This document shows positions 8,339 to 18,175 of a stretch of 64,000 nucleotides of DNA, piece by piece. The notes beneath the pieces were generated by a model. The model was not told the DNA's origin and did no database searches. It was given only the letters and a program-made list of their open reading frames with translations. Both the position numbers and the translations under genes were made by a program. This stretch comes from Alloalcanivorax balearicus MACL04 (GTDB lineage Bacteria > Pseudomonadota > Gammaproteobacteria > Pseudomonadales > Alcanivoracaceae): the NCBI RefSeq assembly GCF_025532145.1, contig NZ_ARXS01000006.1, forward strand, positions 124,001-188,000. Reading direction: 5' to 3'. Numbering within the stretch: position 1 is the first letter of the stretch; each line of letters starts with the position of its first letter.

Positions 8339-11300
8339 TCATCCACTCTCCGCCGGTTCCGGCAGTGTTTCCGTCTCTTCGTCACCATGCCCTTCGTTGC
8401 GGCCCAGCAGCATGTACATGGCCGGCACTACGAACAGGGTAAACAGGGTGCCGATGGTCATGCCGGCGGCCACCACCAGACCGATGGCGAAGCGGGCGCC
8501 GCCGCCGGGGCCGGCGGCGATCAGCAACGGAATCATCGCCAATACCAAAGCGGCGGTGGTCATCAGTACCGGACGCAGGCGCACGGCGGCGGCGTGTTCG
8601 ATGGCCTCCCGCTTGCCCATGCCTTCTTCCTGCATTTTGTTGGCGAACTCCACGATCAGAATCCCGTGTTTTGATATCACCCCGATCAGGGTCACCAGCC
8701 CCACCTGCGTGTAGATGTTGAGCGTGGCCAGACCGAGGCTGACGAAGATCATGGCGCCGCACACGGACATGGGCACCGTGATCAGCATGATGATCGGATC
8801 ACGGAAGGATTCGAACTGGGCCGCCAGAACCAGATAGATCACGATCAGGGCGAAGAAGAAGGTGATCATCAAGTCGCTGCCTTCCTTCTTGAACTGCCGT
8901 GACTGGCCGGAATAGTCCACGCTGTAGCCGGGAGGCAGCACTTCCTGCGCCGCGTTTTCCAGAATGCCGAGCGCTTCACCCAGCGTCACCCCGGGGCGCT
9001 GTACGCCGGAAATGGTCACCGAGTTCAGCTGCTGAAAGCGTTTCAACTGTTGCGGCTGCACGGTTTCTTCCAGGCGCACCAGGGTGGCCAGTGGAATCAG
9101 ATCGCCGGAGCCGGTGCGAATGTAGTATTGCTGCAACTGCTCCGGCGTCAGCCGGTCGCTGCGCTGAACCTGGGGAATCACTTTGTAGGACCGGTTTTCC
9201 AGGGAAAAGCGGTTGGCGTAGGCGCCGGACAGCATGGCGCCCAATTCCTGCGCCAGCTGACGCATGGTGATGCCCAGCGACGCGGCTTTCTCCCGGTCGA
9301 TCAGAATGTTGTAGCGCGGTTTGTCGATCTTCAGGTCCGTGTCCAGGAAGATGAACTTGCGGCTCTCCTGGGCCTTGCCCAGGATCTGGTTGGCCAGTTC
9401 CTGCAGATTCTCGGTCGGCTCGGTGGTGCCGATGACGAATTCCACCGGCAACATGCCGCCGCCGCTGGGCAGGGACGGCGGGACGAACACCGCCGATTGC
9501 AGACCGGCGATGCTGTTCACCTGTTCGGACAGTTGCTGCTGGAATTCGTTGGTGGTGACGTCCCGCTCGTTCCAACTGTCCAGCACGAAACCCGCCAGGG
9601 CGGTGTTGGAGGCGGCGGTACCGGCGCCGCCGCCGAGACCATTGAGCAGGAAAATGTTTTCCACCGCCGGGGCGTCGGAGGCAATCTGTTCCAGCTCCCG
9701 GGTGAACGGCTCCAGATAGTCCAGTGTCACGTAAGGGTCGGCGGTGGCGGATACCAGCACAAAGCCCTGGTCTTCCTGGGGTTCCAGTTCGCTCGGCGAG
9801 GTGACGAACAGGAAGTAACAGGACACCAGAATGATCAGACCGAACACCAGCACCGTGGGCACGTCGTTCAAAGCGCCGTGCAGTCGCCGCTCATAGCTGC
9901 CGGCCAGTTTCTCGAACTGGCGGTTCAGCCAGGCCTCGAAGCGATTGCCGCGATGCTCCGGGTCGTGGGCCTTGAGAATTTTGGCGCACATCATTGGTGA
10001 CAGGGTCAGCGCCACCACGCCGGAGAGCAGCACGGCACCGGCCAGGGAGAAGGCGAATTCGACGAACAGGGTGCCGGTGAGCCCGCCCATGAAACCGATT
10101 GGCAGGTACACCGCCACCAGTGTGGTGGTCATCGCCACCACCGGCCAGGCCAGCTCGCGCGCGCCCTTAAGCGCCGCGTCCTTGGGCGAGAGCCCTTCCT
10201 CCACATGGCGGTGCACGTTTTCCAGAACAATAATGGCGTCGTCCACCACGATGCCGATGGCCAGCACCATGGCCAGCAGGGTCAGCAGGTTGATGGAGAA
10301 GCCCATCAGCAGCATCAGGAACAGTGCGCCGACCATGGAGAGCGGCACGGCGATGGCCGGGATCAGCACCGAACGCAGGGAGCCAAGGAACAGGTAGATC
10401 ACCAGGATAACGATGATCACCGCTTCCACCAGGGTCTTCACCACCTCGTCGATGGAGTCCTGGATATACTCGGTGCCGTCGTAAGGAATATTGCCTTCCA
10501 GGCCCTCCGGCATTTGCGGGAAGATCTCGTCTTCCAGCACCTTCCTTACCTCGGCGATCACGTCCAGGGAGTTGGCGTCCGGCGCCACTTCAATGCCCAT
10601 GAACGTGGCCTTCTGGCCGTTGAAGGTCACCGAGGCGGCATAGGACTCCGAACCCAGTTCCACGTCGGCCACGTCCTCGAGGCGCACGATGGCATTGTCC
10701 TGGGAGCGGATTACCAGACGGCGGAAGCCGGCGACGTCGTTGAGGTCGGTTTCCGCCTTGAGATCCAGCGCCACATTGGTGCCCTTGGTGCTGCCCACCG
10801 CGGCGAGAACATTGTTTTGCTCCAGCGCGGCGTAAACATCGGAAGGGGTAATGCCCAGCGCCGCCATGCGCTCCGGTTTCAACCAGGCGCGCATGGCGAA
10901 GGTGCGGTCACCAAGAATTCGTGCCCGTTGCACGCCGTTGATGGTGGCCAGTTTCGGCTGCACCACGCGCACCAGGTAGTCGGTGATCTGATTGTTATCC
11001 AGCACCTCGGAGGAAAACGACAGGTACATGGCGGCGATATCATCGCCGATGGCCAGCTCCACCGTGGGGTCCTCGGACTCCTCCGGCAGTTCGCTGCGCA
11101 TCTTGTTCACCTTGGCGACGATCTGCGTCAGGGTTTCGTTGGGATCCTGGCCCAGCCGTACATAAGCCTGGATTGAGGATGCCCCCTGCAGGGACGTGGA
11201 AACCAGATAGTCGATGCCGTTCGCCGAAGCGATTTCCTGTTCCAGCGGCGTGGTGATAAAGCCCTGAATCAGATCCGCGTCGGCACCAGTATAGATCGTG

Positions 11301-11443
11301 GTGACGGTGATCACCGCGTTCTCCAGCTCGGGATACTGGCGCACGTTCAGTTCCGTGGCGGCGCGTAACCCGAGCAGGAAAATAAACAGGCTGACCACCG
11401 AGGCCAGAACCGGTTTATTGATGAAGATATCCGTGAATTTCAT
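8339..11443 (-). CDS. RND multidrug efflux permease (HAE1/AcrB family)
   Basis: 1034 residues, the normal size for AcrB/MexB-type pumps, which export drugs or amphiphiles from periplasm and inner membrane using the proton gradient. The N terminus (KFTDIFINKPVLASVVSLFIFLLG) gives the first transmembrane helix. The proton-relay residues are present: the double Asp in GIVVDDAIIVLENV and the Lys in GVISKHGILIVEFANK. Two large periplasmic loops are retained. It follows its adaptor gene by 8 bases. No TolC-type outer-membrane gene or regulator is adjacent, so it presumably uses a channel encoded elsewhere. Substrate range cannot be inferred. Confidence 0.95.
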   Translation of the reverse strand: MKFTDIFINKPVLASVVSLFIFLLGLRAATELNVRQYPELENAVITVTTIYTGADADLIQGFITTPLEQEIASANGIDYLVSTSLQGASSIQAYVRLGQDPNETLTQIVAKVNKMRSELPEESEDPTVELAIGDDIAAMYLSFSSEVLDNNQITDYLVRVVQPKLATINGVQRARILGDRTFAMRAWLKPERMAALGITPSDVYAALEQNNVLAAVGSTKGTNVALDLKAETDLNDVAGFRRLVIRSQDNAIVRLEDVADVELGSESYAASVTFNGQKATFMGIEVAPDANSLDVIAEVRKVLEDEIFPQMPEGLEGNIPYDGTEYIQDSIDEVVKTLVEAVIIVILVIYLFLGSLRSVLIPAIAVPLSMVGALFLMLLMGFSINLLTLLAMVLAIGIVVDDAIIVLENVHRHVEEGLSPKDAALKGARELAWPVVAMTTTLVAVYLPIGFMGGLTGTLFVEFAFSLAGAVLLSGVVALTLSPMMCAKILKAHDPEHRGNRFEAWLNRQFEKLAGSYERRLHGALNDVPTVLVFGLIILVSCYFLFVTSPSELEPQEDQGFVLVSATADPYVTLDYLEPFTRELEQIASDAPAVENIFLLNGLGGGAGTAASNTALAGFVLDSWNERDVTTNEFQQQLSEQVNSIAGLQSAVFVPPSLPSGGGMLPVEFVIGTTEPTENLQELANQILGKAQESRKFIFLDTDLKIDKPRYNILIDREKAASLGITMRQLAQELGAMLSGAYANRFSLENRSYKVIPQVQRSDRLTPEQLQQYYIRTGSGDLIPLATLVRLEETVQPQQLKRFQQLNSVTISGVQRPGVTLGEALGILENAAQEVLPPGYSVDYSGQSRQFKKEGSDLMITFFFALIVIYLVLAAQFESFRDPIIMLITVPMSVCGAMIFVSLGLATLNIYTQVGLVTLIGVISKHGILIVEFANKMQEEGMGKREAIEHAAAVRLRPVLMTTAALVLAMIPLLIAAGPGGGARFAIGLVVAAGMTIGTLFTLFVVPAMYMLLGRNEGHGDEETETLPEPAESG

Positions 11444-11451
11444 GAGCGACC

Positions 11452-12606
11452 TCAGCTGTTCGCCGGCTCGGGCGTGGCTTCCGCGGAAGGCTGTACGTCA
11501 TTCTCAATGGCCACCGGCGCATCATTGCGCAACTTGAGCAGGCCACTGGTGGCGATGATCTCTCCGGGTTCCAGACCGGATTCCACCACCACCAGGTCGC
11601 CGCGCTGGCGCCCCAGCTTCACGAACCGCTTGCGCACTATCTTGCCGGCGCCGTCCTCACTTTGCTGTTCGGCCTGTTCGCCTTCTTTTGCCGGCGCGTC
11701 CTGGATCACGAACACCGCGTTGCCGTAAGGCGCGTAGGCCACCGCCGTGCGAGGGATCACCACCACCGGTTCGGATTGCGGCAACTGGATCGTTACGTTG
11801 GCGAACATGCCCGGACGCATACGCTGATCCGCGTTCTCGAAGGATGCCTGAATGGTGACGTTGCGGGTGGTCTCGTTGACGCCCGGTTCGATGGCGGTGA
11901 TGGTGCCCTCGAACTTCTGATCGGGGTAGGCGTCCAGCGAAGCGCGGGCGGTCAGGCCGGTTTCGATTTTGCTCAGCGTTTGTTCGGGCAGGGCGAAGTT
12001 GACAAAGATCGGATCCAGTTGCGCCAGGCTGACCACCGGAGTACCGGGTTGCAGGTACTGGCCGATATCCACGCGACGGATCCCGAGGACCCCGTCGAAG
12101 GGAGCGCGAATGGTCTTGTAGCTGAGCTGCTGCCGCTGCGCGTCCGCCTGGGCCATGGATTGATCCCGCTGGGCTCGCCGGCTGTCCAGCTCGGATTGTG
12201 AGATCGAACCTTGTTTGAACAGCCGCTGATAGCGATCGTATTCCTGGGCCGCCAACTGAGCCGTGGCCTGCAACGCCTTCAACTGAGCCTGGTCGGCGCG
12301 GGATTCCAGCCGCACCAGAAGGTCGCCTTTTTTCACCTGGTCGCCGGAGGTGAACTCGATGGCCGCCACTTCGCCGCCCACCTGGCTGGTGACCTCGACG
12401 CCGTTGACCGCTTCCACGGTCCCCACGGCATCCAGTGACAGTGCCCATTCGTCCCGGGTTGCCTCGGCGGTGGAGACGTTCGCCACTGGCATGGGCATAT
12501 TGTCGAAGAAGCCCGTCATCATATGGTTGACGAAAGCCTTCCAGCCAAAGATGGCGCCAAACAATACGCCAACGCAGACCAGCATAATCACCATGCGTTT
12601 TGTCAT
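11452..12606 (-). CDS. RND efflux periplasmic adaptor (membrane fusion protein)
   Basis: About 384 residues starting MTKRMVIMLVCVGVLFGAIF, one N-terminal anchor helix. The order is then the usual one: a lipoyl half (GTVEAVNGVEVTSQVGGEVA), an alpha-hairpin (about 100-165, rich in Gln/Ala/Leu), the second lipoyl half (TIRAPFDGVLGIRRVDIGQYL) and beta-barrel/proximal domains ending in a Pro/Glu/Ala-rich tail. It links the RND permease to an outer-membrane channel. An upstream in-frame ATG at 12627 also has a weak ribosome-binding site and cannot be excluded. It is the first gene of the two-gene efflux operon. Confidence 0.92.
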   Translation of the reverse strand: MTKRMVIMLVCVGVLFGAIFGWKAFVNHMMTGFFDNMPMPVANVSTAEATRDEWALSLDAVGTVEAVNGVEVTSQVGGEVAAIEFTSGDQVKKGDLLVRLESRADQAQLKALQATAQLAAQEYDRYQRLFKQGSISQSELDSRRAQRDQSMAQADAQRQQLSYKTIRAPFDGVLGIRRVDIGQYLQPGTPVVSLAQLDPIFVNFALPEQTLSKIETGLTARASLDAYPDQKFEGTITAIEPGVNETTRNVTIQASFENADQRMRPGMFANVTIQLPQSEPVVVIPRTAVAYAPYGNAVFVIQDAPAKEGEQAEQQSEDGAGKIVRKRFVKLGRQRGDLVVVESGLEPGEIIATSGLLKLRNDAPVAIENDVQPSAEATPEPANS

Positions 12607-12956
12607 GATCGAAACCCCGATGTGCAACCTGCTTATTTAGATATGTTCGTTGCCTGGCAGCCTTGCATGAGAGCGTCCAAAACCAGAGGATCGCATTCGC
12701 CAGCAGGCTGGCTCCCACGGATTAGGCTACGAAGCCGCTGTGGGAGCTTGCTTGCAAGCGAATCTTTTGGGAAACAAGAGCCCTGCCTGCCGGTGGCTGT
12801 GCATCAAAAGCTGCGTCCCTGTGGTTTTGGTTTTTTCTCTCCAGGCTGGGTCGCTCGGGGCAAGGGCAAATCGACAAATCGGATCAAAATAATGAGGGCA
12901 GACCCGGCGGCCACGGCGTCCAGAAGGCCCGAGTGTGCCCAGAAATCAGGCGGGCA
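12607..12956. other. Gap between the efflux adaptor and hemW
   Basis: Both flanking genes are on the minus strand, so this gap must hold the efflux operon promoter and the end of hemW. It contains the REP pair at 12694-12764. The remaining roughly 190 bases beside hemW have no convincing reading frame, tRNA or clear terminator. Confidence 0.6.
12694..12764. repeat. REP pair, mixed stem types
   Basis: The left unit is a reverse-oriented CAGC/GCTG type (ATTCGCCAGCAGGCTGGCTC). The right unit is TGTGGGAGCTTGCTTGCAAG then CGAAT. They face outward, unlike most pairs here, with TAGGCTACGAAGCC between them. Located upstream of the RND operon. Confidence 0.88.
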
Positions 12957-14114
12957 TCAAGAGGCGGAGAGGGATTCCCCAATAAGCGCCAACACGGTGT
13001 TGAGGTGGCGTAATCCCAAAGCGGTGCAAACGATTCGATCTGGATCCGGTTGCAGCAGACCGCGTTCACGCAAAGGGGCCAGCAGAACCGCGATGCGTTC
13101 CTGATCCACGCCGCAGTATTGGCTCAATGTGCATGAGGGAACGCCGTTGATCAAACGCAGTGCGTTCAGCAATGCTTCGAACAGAGGATCTTCTATGGCG
13201 CTGACACTACGGCGTGTCTGTTCCGGCGCTCGCAGATAGGCTTCCGGTTGCCGGGTTTTTTGATAGCGCAAACGTTGTCCGTCACGGCGGGTCAGTTTGC
13301 CGTGGGCGCCAGCGCCGATCGCCAGGTAGTCGCCAAAGCGCCAGTAGTTGAGATTATGACGGCAGCGGCGTCCCGGCTGGGCGAAGGCGGAAACCTCATA
13401 ACGCTCATAGCCATGGTGCTGCAACAGGGCAAACCCCTGTTCCTCGATGTCGGCCATGGTGTCCTCATCCGGCTGGGTCGGAGGGGCGCGGTAGAAGGCG
13501 GTATTCGGTTCAATGGTGAGCTCATACCAACTCAGATGAGCGGGTGATAACTCGATGGCTGCTTGCAGATCCGCCAGCGCCTGCGCCGGCGTTTGTCCGG
13601 GCAGCGCGTGCATCAGATCCAGATTGAAATTATCGAAACCGGCGGCGCGGGCCAGGGCCACGGCACGGCGGGCTTCCTCGGGGCCGTGAATACGCCCAAG
13701 AGCCGCGAGCTGGCCGGGATCGAAGCTCTGTACCCCGATGGACAGGCGGTTGATGCCGGCCTCGCGGAAGCCTTCAAAGCGGCCCGCTTCCACGGTGCCA
13801 GGGTTGGCCTCCAGGGTGATTTCCACGTCGTTGGCCATTGGCAGGCGCTGGCGTAGGCCATCCAGCAGGCGCCGGTAAAAATCGGCGCTCATCAGGCTCG
13901 GTGTGCCGCCGCCGATAAAGATCGAAACAACGGGCCGGTCCAACTCACCTTCCAGCCAGCGCCGGTCCGCGTCGAGATCCGCCAGCAGGGCGTCGAGGTA
14001 TTGGGTTTCAGGGAGTGTGTCGCGCTGATGGGAATTGAAATCGCAATACGGACATTTGCGCACGCACCAGGGTACGTGCACGTATAACGCCAGGGGCGGC
14101 CGCTCCGGGGTCAC
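12957..14114 (-). CDS. hemW: HemW, radical-SAM heme chaperone
   Basis: 385 residues. The radical-SAM cluster motif CVRKCPYC lies near residue 17, followed by DFNSH. FIGGGTPSLM and IGVQSFDPGQL are typical of the HemN/HemW superfamily. At this length, and next to rdgB, HemW (heme insertion chaperone) fits better than true HemN coproporphyrinogen dehydrogenase. The start is GTG at 14114, overlapping the rdgB stop (GTGA), which indicates coupling. It is the last gene of the metX-metW-rdgB-hemW run, an order also known from Pseudomonas. Confidence 0.92.
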   Translation of the reverse strand: MTPERPPLALYVHVPWCVRKCPYCDFNSHQRDTLPETQYLDALLADLDADRRWLEGELDRPVVSIFIGGGTPSLMSADFYRRLLDGLRQRLPMANDVEITLEANPGTVEAGRFEGFREAGINRLSIGVQSFDPGQLAALGRIHGPEEARRAVALARAAGFDNFNLDLMHALPGQTPAQALADLQAAIELSPAHLSWYELTIEPNTAFYRAPPTQPDEDTMADIEEQGFALLQHHGYERYEVSAFAQPGRRCRHNLNYWRFGDYLAIGAGAHGKLTRRDGQRLRYQKTRQPEAYLRAPEQTRRSVSAIEDPLFEALLNALRLINGVPSCTLSQYCGVDQERIAVLLAPLRERGLLQPDPDRIVCTALGLRHLNTVLALIGESLSAS

Positions 14115-14713
14115 GGCAGTGGATGCTCCCGCAGTTGCGCGATCAGCTGCTGCAGAGCGCGAGCGCGATGGCTGACGCGGTTTTTCTCTTCCGGCGGCAT
14201 CTCGGCGGCGGTGCGGCCGTCACCACTGATCTGAAAGTGCGGATCGTAGCCAAAACCGAACTCGCCGCGTGGTTCAAGAACGATTTCCCCTTCCCAACTG
14301 CCCTGGCAGACCAGCGGCGTCGGATCCTCGGCGTGGCGCATCAGTACCAGCAGGGCCTGGTAACGAGCGGTGCGGGGGGCGTCGGGCAGGTCGCCGAGCA
14401 TCTCCACCAGCAAGGCGTTGTTTTTCGCGTCGCTGGCACCGACACCGGAGAAGCGGGCGGAATAGATGCCGGGGGCGCCGTTAAGGGCGTCCACTTCCAG
14501 GCCGGAGTCGTCGGCAATGGCCGGCAGGCCAGTGTGTCGGGCGGCATTGCGGGCCTTGAGAATGGCGTTCTCGACGAAGGTCAGACCGGTCTCTTCCGCT
14601 TCCGGCACATCGAAATCGCTCTGCGGCACGATGGTCATGTCCAGCGGCGCCAGAATGGCGTTCATTTCCTCCAGCTTCTTGCGATTGCCGGAAGCCAGAA
14701 CCAGGGTTGCCAT
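14111..14713 (-). CDS. rdgB: RdgB/HAM1 non-canonical purine NTP pyrophosphatase
   Basis: 200 residues starting MATLVLASGNRKKLEEM, with the substrate-binding SGNxxK motif at residues 8-13. ADDSGLEVDALNGAPGIYSARFSG in the middle carries the metal-binding acidic residues. RdgB hydrolyses XTP, dITP and ITP to monophosphates and keeps deaminated purines out of DNA and RNA. An AAGGAG ribosome-binding site stands 5 bases before the ATG. The gene overlaps hemW and follows metW by about 26 bases, consistent with one operon. Confidence 0.96.
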   Translation of the reverse strand: MATLVLASGNRKKLEEMNAILAPLDMTIVPQSDFDVPEAEETGLTFVENAILKARNAARHTGLPAIADDSGLEVDALNGAPGIYSARFSGVGASDAKNNALLVEMLGDLPDAPRTARYQALLVLMRHAEDPTPLVCQGSWEGEIVLEPRGEFGFGYDPHFQISGDGRTAAEMPPEEKNRVSHRARALQQLIAQLREHPLP

Positions 14714-14739
14714 GGTCTCTCCTTGAATGTGGTGCGCGG

Positions 14740-15369
14740 TTACCGGGTCACCCGATAGATAGCGATCTCGCCGAACAGATTCGGCAGCAGCCGGGGCAGG
14801 GTGCTGCTGCTGTGATCGCGGTTGACCACTTCCCGCTGAATGATGCGGATGTCGTTTTTGCGACAGTGCGTCTCGAAGTCATTCACCGTGCACAGGTGAA
14901 TATTGGGAGTATCGTACCACTCGTAAGGGAGCGCGGAAGATACCGGCATGCGGCCTTTGAAGGCGAGATAGCTGCGCACCCGCCAGTGGCCGAAGTTGGG
15001 GAAGGTGATGATCGCCTCGCGGCCCACCCGCAGCATTTCCGCGAGGATGCGGTCCGGGCGTAACACCGCCTGCAGGGCCTGGGTCATCACCACGTAATCG
15101 AAGCGGTCGTTCTGGAAGTTGTCCAGGCCGTTGTCCAGGTCCTGTTCGATCACGTTGACGCCGTTCTCGAAACAGGCGGCCAGATTGTCCTGGTCGATCT
15201 CCAGGCCGTAACCGCGCACCCCTTTGTTGGCTTTCAGGTACGCCAGCAGCGCACCGTCGCCGCAACCCAGGTCCAGCACCGAGGCGTTGCGCGGAATCCA
15301 GTCGCTGATCAGGCTCAGATCATTACGCTCCGGCATCCACTCGCGGATCCGCTGTACATCATTGGCCAT
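14740..15369 (-). CDS. metW: MetW methionine biosynthesis protein
   Basis: About 209 residues, a SAM-methyltransferase-fold protein with motif [16 protein letters not shown] and a later [13 protein letters not shown] segment. MetW is found with MetX in proteobacteria and is needed for full homoserine acylation activity; it is not a proven methyltransferase. The ATG at 15369 has a GAGG ribosome-binding site and overlaps the end of metX by 11 bases. Longer in-frame starts to 15384 exist but lie further inside metX. It is translationally coupled to metX. Confidence 0.93.
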   Translation of the reverse strand: MANDVQRIREWMPERNDLSLISDWIPRNASVLDLGCGDGALLAYLKANKGVRGYGLEIDQDNLAACFENGVNVIEQDLDNGLDNFQNDRFDYVVMTQALQAVLRPDRILAEMLRVGREAIITFPNFGHWRVRSYLAFKGRMPVSSALPYEWYDTPNIHLCTVNDFETHCRKNDIRIIQREVVNRDHSSSTLPRLLPNLFGEIAIYRVTR

Positions 15370-16516
15370 CGGCATCCACCTCATCGGCCACCCGGCGCAG
15401 GTAGGCGCCGAACAGTTTCACATACTCCGGGATCGGCAGCAGGAACGCATCGTGCCCCTTGGGCGTGTCGATCTCCGCGTAGCTCACGTCCCGGCCCACA
15501 TGAGTCAGGGCGTTGACGATTTCGCGGCTGCGCTCCGGTGAGAAGCGCCAGTCGGAATTGAAGGACATCACCAGGAAGCCGCAACGGGTACGCTCCAGGG
15601 CTTGTTCCAGGGTCCCGCCCTGCTCGCGGGCGGGATCGAAGTAATCCAGCGCCTTGGTCATCAGCAGATAGGTATTGGCGTCGAAATTGCGGGAGAAGGT
15701 TTCGCCCTGGTGACGCAGGTACGACTCCACCTGGAATTCCACATCGAAACCGAAATGGAAGCGGCCGGAGCGCAAGTCGCGGCCGAATTTCATGCGCATG
15801 GCGTCGTCACTGAGATAAGTGATGTGCCCCACCATGCGCGCCAGGATCAGGCCCTGACGGGGATAGGTGTCGTGCAGATAATAGCGGCCGCCATGGAAGT
15901 TCGGGTCGGTGAGAATGGACTGGCGGGCCACCTCGTTGAAGGCAATATTCTGCGCCGATAGCTTGGGGGCCGCGGCAATGACCACGGAGTGGCGCAGGCG
16001 CTCCGGGAAATCAATCGCCCATTGCAGGGCCTGCATGCCGCCGAGGCTGCCGCCAACCACCGCCGCCCATTGCTCGATGCCCAGCGCATCCGCCAGCCGG
16101 GCCTGACTCTTGACCCAGTCCTTCACCGTCATCATGGGAAAATCCGGGCCCCAAAGCTGGCCGGTCTCCGGATTGGTGGAGGTGGGGCCGCTGGAACCGT
16201 GGCAGCCGCCCAGATTGTTCAGGCACACCACGAAGAAACGATTGGTGTCGATGGGCTTGCCCGGGCCGATGCAGCTGTCCCACCAGCCCGGCCGTTTCTC
16301 GTCCATGCTGTGATAGCCCGCGGCGTGGTGATGGCCGGACAGGGCATGGCAAATCAACACCGCGTTGCTGGCGCTGGCATTGAGATTGCCGTAGGTCTCG
16401 TAGACAAGATCGTAGGATGGCAACTGACGCCCACATTCCAACTCCAGCGGCTGGTCCACATGGAGGGTATGGGGCTGTACCAGGCCCACGGAGTCCTGGG
16501 GGATTGATTCGGGCAT
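15359..16516 (-). CDS. metX: MetX homoserine O-acyltransferase
   Basis: 385 residues, alpha/beta-hydrolase fold. It contains [26 protein letters not shown] near the acyl-CoA site, the nucleophile motif GGSLGGMQA, and the catalytic histidine in TPKGHDAFL near residue 357. It makes O-acylhomoserine for methionine synthesis. MetX enzymes use acetyl- or succinyl-CoA; with the metW partner and a Pseudomonas-like context, succinyl is plausible, but sequence reading alone does not settle it. It starts the metX-metW-rdgB-hemW run. No SAM riboswitch was recognised upstream. Confidence 0.94.
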   Translation of the reverse strand: MPESIPQDSVGLVQPHTLHVDQPLELECGRQLPSYDLVYETYGNLNASASNAVLICHALSGHHHAAGYHSMDEKRPGWWDSCIGPGKPIDTNRFFVVCLNNLGGCHGSSGPTSTNPETGQLWGPDFPMMTVKDWVKSQARLADALGIEQWAAVVGGSLGGMQALQWAIDFPERLRHSVVIAAAPKLSAQNIAFNEVARQSILTDPNFHGGRYYLHDTYPRQGLILARMVGHITYLSDDAMRMKFGRDLRSGRFHFGFDVEFQVESYLRHQGETFSRNFDANTYLLMTKALDYFDPAREQGGTLEQALERTRCGFLVMSFNSDWRFSPERSREIVNALTHVGRDVSYAEIDTPKGHDAFLLPIPEYVKLFGAYLRRVADEVDADGQ

Positions 16517-16619
16517 TTCGGGTCATCATCCAAAGGTGAGGCAAAGTCTATCGACCCCCCCCAAGGCATGCAATGCGGCCACCCCGGTATCGTGGTCCAT
16601 GGACTCCGGGTTACCAAGC

Positions 16620-16670
16620 CCCCACAGCGGCTTCGTAGTGTAATCTGTGGGAGCCAGCTTGCTGGCGAAT
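16620..16670. repeat. REP locus, one full and one truncated unit
   Basis: A left remnant (CCCCACAGCGGCTTCGTAGT) has lost its inner stem. A complete CAGC/GCTG-type unit follows (TGTGGGAGCCAGCTTGCTGG then CGAAT). It lies between the divergent metX and MFS genes, 44 bases before the MFS start. Confidence 0.82.
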
Positions 16671-16713
16671 ACGGCTTCCGGTGTTGGGACATTCGCTTGG
16701 GTGAGAAGGGGAC

Positions 16714-18039
16714 ATGATGAACAACGGGAACGTTCACGGCGCGGGGACACGGGCAACGGTGGACCGCCTTTATGCCCTGGTCGCCAACGACGAGGATGCG
16801 CGTACCTGTACCGATATCAGCGAAGAAGCCTGCCGCGAGGTGCCGGGCAACTTCTTCAAGATCATTGTCGCCAATCTGCTCTCCAAGGTCGGTGATCTGC
16901 TGATCAATCCGAAAACCATCCTCGCCTGGCTGATCGGCGCGGTGGGGGCGCCAGGGTTTCTCACCGCCGCCTTGGTGCCGATCCGGGAATCCGGATCACT
17001 GATTCCGCAGTTGCTGATCGGCGCCTGGATGCGCCGGCATCCCGTGCGCAAAGGGTTCTGGGTGCTGGGTTCGGTGATTCAGGGCGTGTGTGTGCTGGGC
17101 ATGGCGCTGGCGGTGTGGCAATGGCAGGGGCTGGCCGCCGGTCTGGCTATTGTTAGTTTGCTGGTGGTGTTCAGTCTGGGGCGGGGTTTCTGCTCGGTGG
17201 CGATGAAGGACGTGCAGGGCAAATGCATCCCCAAAGCCCGGCGCGGCCGTCTTACTGGCCTTGCCGCGACCCTGTCCGGCCTGGTGACCCTGGGGGTTGG
17301 CGTGGTGCTGTTCCGCGGGGGCCAGGATCCGGGCATGGTGTTCTATTCGGTGTTGCTGGTGGGGGCGGCCCTGGCGTGGTTGCTGGCGGCGGGAGTATTC
17401 GCCTCGGTGGATGAATTCGCCGGCGAAACCGCGGGTGGCGGACACGCCCTGAGGGATGCCTGGCGCAGCCTTGGGTTGCTGATCAGCGATGCGCCTTTCC
17501 GCAACTTCGTGATTGCCCGGGCCCTGCTGATGGCGTCCGCTCTGGGCTCGCCGTTTCTGGTGGTGCTGGCGCAGAAACAGAACTCCGGCGCCGCGCTGCT
17601 GGGCGCGTTTCTGGTGGCGTCGAGTCTGGCCAGCACGGTCTCCGCCAGTGTCTGGGGCTTCATGGCCGATACCTCCAGCCGCAAGGTGATGATTCGTGGT
17701 GGTGGTCTGGCCTCGGCCACCTGCCTGCTGGTGGCGGTGCTGGCCCTGGCCGGGGAAGGCGCCGCCGCCTGGTTCTATCCTTTCGCCTTCTTCGTGTTGG
17801 CCATCGCTCATGCCGGTGTGCGCATTGGCCGCAAGACCTACCTGGTGGACATGGCCGGCGGCGTCAAGCGCACCGACTACACCGCGGTCAGCAATACCGT
17901 GATCGGCGTGCTGCTGCTGGTGGCCGGTGGCATCAGCGCGGCGGTGTCGCTGCTGGGCACCGAGTGGGCGTTGATCAGCCTCGGTGCGATGGGCGTGCTG
18001 GGGACGTTGTGGTCCTGGAAGTTACCGGAGGTGGAGTAG
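16714..18039 (+). CDS. MFS transporter
   Basis: A 441-residue membrane protein. The first 45 or so residues are soluble and carry several acidic residues and cysteines (ANDEDARTCTDISEEACRE). About 10-12 hydrophobic helices follow, consistent with a major facilitator. The longer-than-usual N terminus is retained because the ATG at 16714 has a good GAGAAGGGG ribosome-binding site. Short charged loops such as RRHPVRKG are compatible with MFS intracellular loops. Substrate unknown. It is transcribed away from metX, with a REP unit in the shared upstream gap. Confidence 0.75.
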   Translation: MMNNGNVHGAGTRATVDRLYALVANDEDARTCTDISEEACREVPGNFFKIIVANLLSKVGDLLINPKTILAWLIGAVGAPGFLTAALVPIRESGSLIPQLLIGAWMRRHPVRKGFWVLGSVIQGVCVLGMALAVWQWQGLAAGLAIVSLLVVFSLGRGFCSVAMKDVQGKCIPKARRGRLTGLAATLSGLVTLGVGVVLFRGGQDPGMVFYSVLLVGAALAWLLAAGVFASVDEFAGETAGGGHALRDAWRSLGLLISDAPFRNFVIARALLMASALGSPFLVVLAQKQNSGAALLGAFLVASSLASTVSASVWGFMADTSSRKVMIRGGGLASATCLLVAVLALAGEGAAAWFYPFAFFVLAIAHAGVRIGRKTYLVDMAGGVKRTDYTAVSNTVIGVLLLVAGGISAAVSLLGTEWALISLGAMGVLGTLWSWKLPEVE

Positions 18040-18175
18040 GGCGCTATCGCGAGTTGGCCGGGAGTGGATTGGGCGCTGTTTTTTCGGCCTTGGCGTCACG
18101 GTGACCTGTGCTAGGATTTGCGCTTCGGCCTCGATTTGGGGGAGGCCGGATCACAATAACCAACGGAGGGAAACC

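Noticed and set aside
16517-16619. SAM riboswitch upstream of metX
   Set aside because: The short gap holds no recognisable SAM-binding motif and is mostly followed by a REP remnant.
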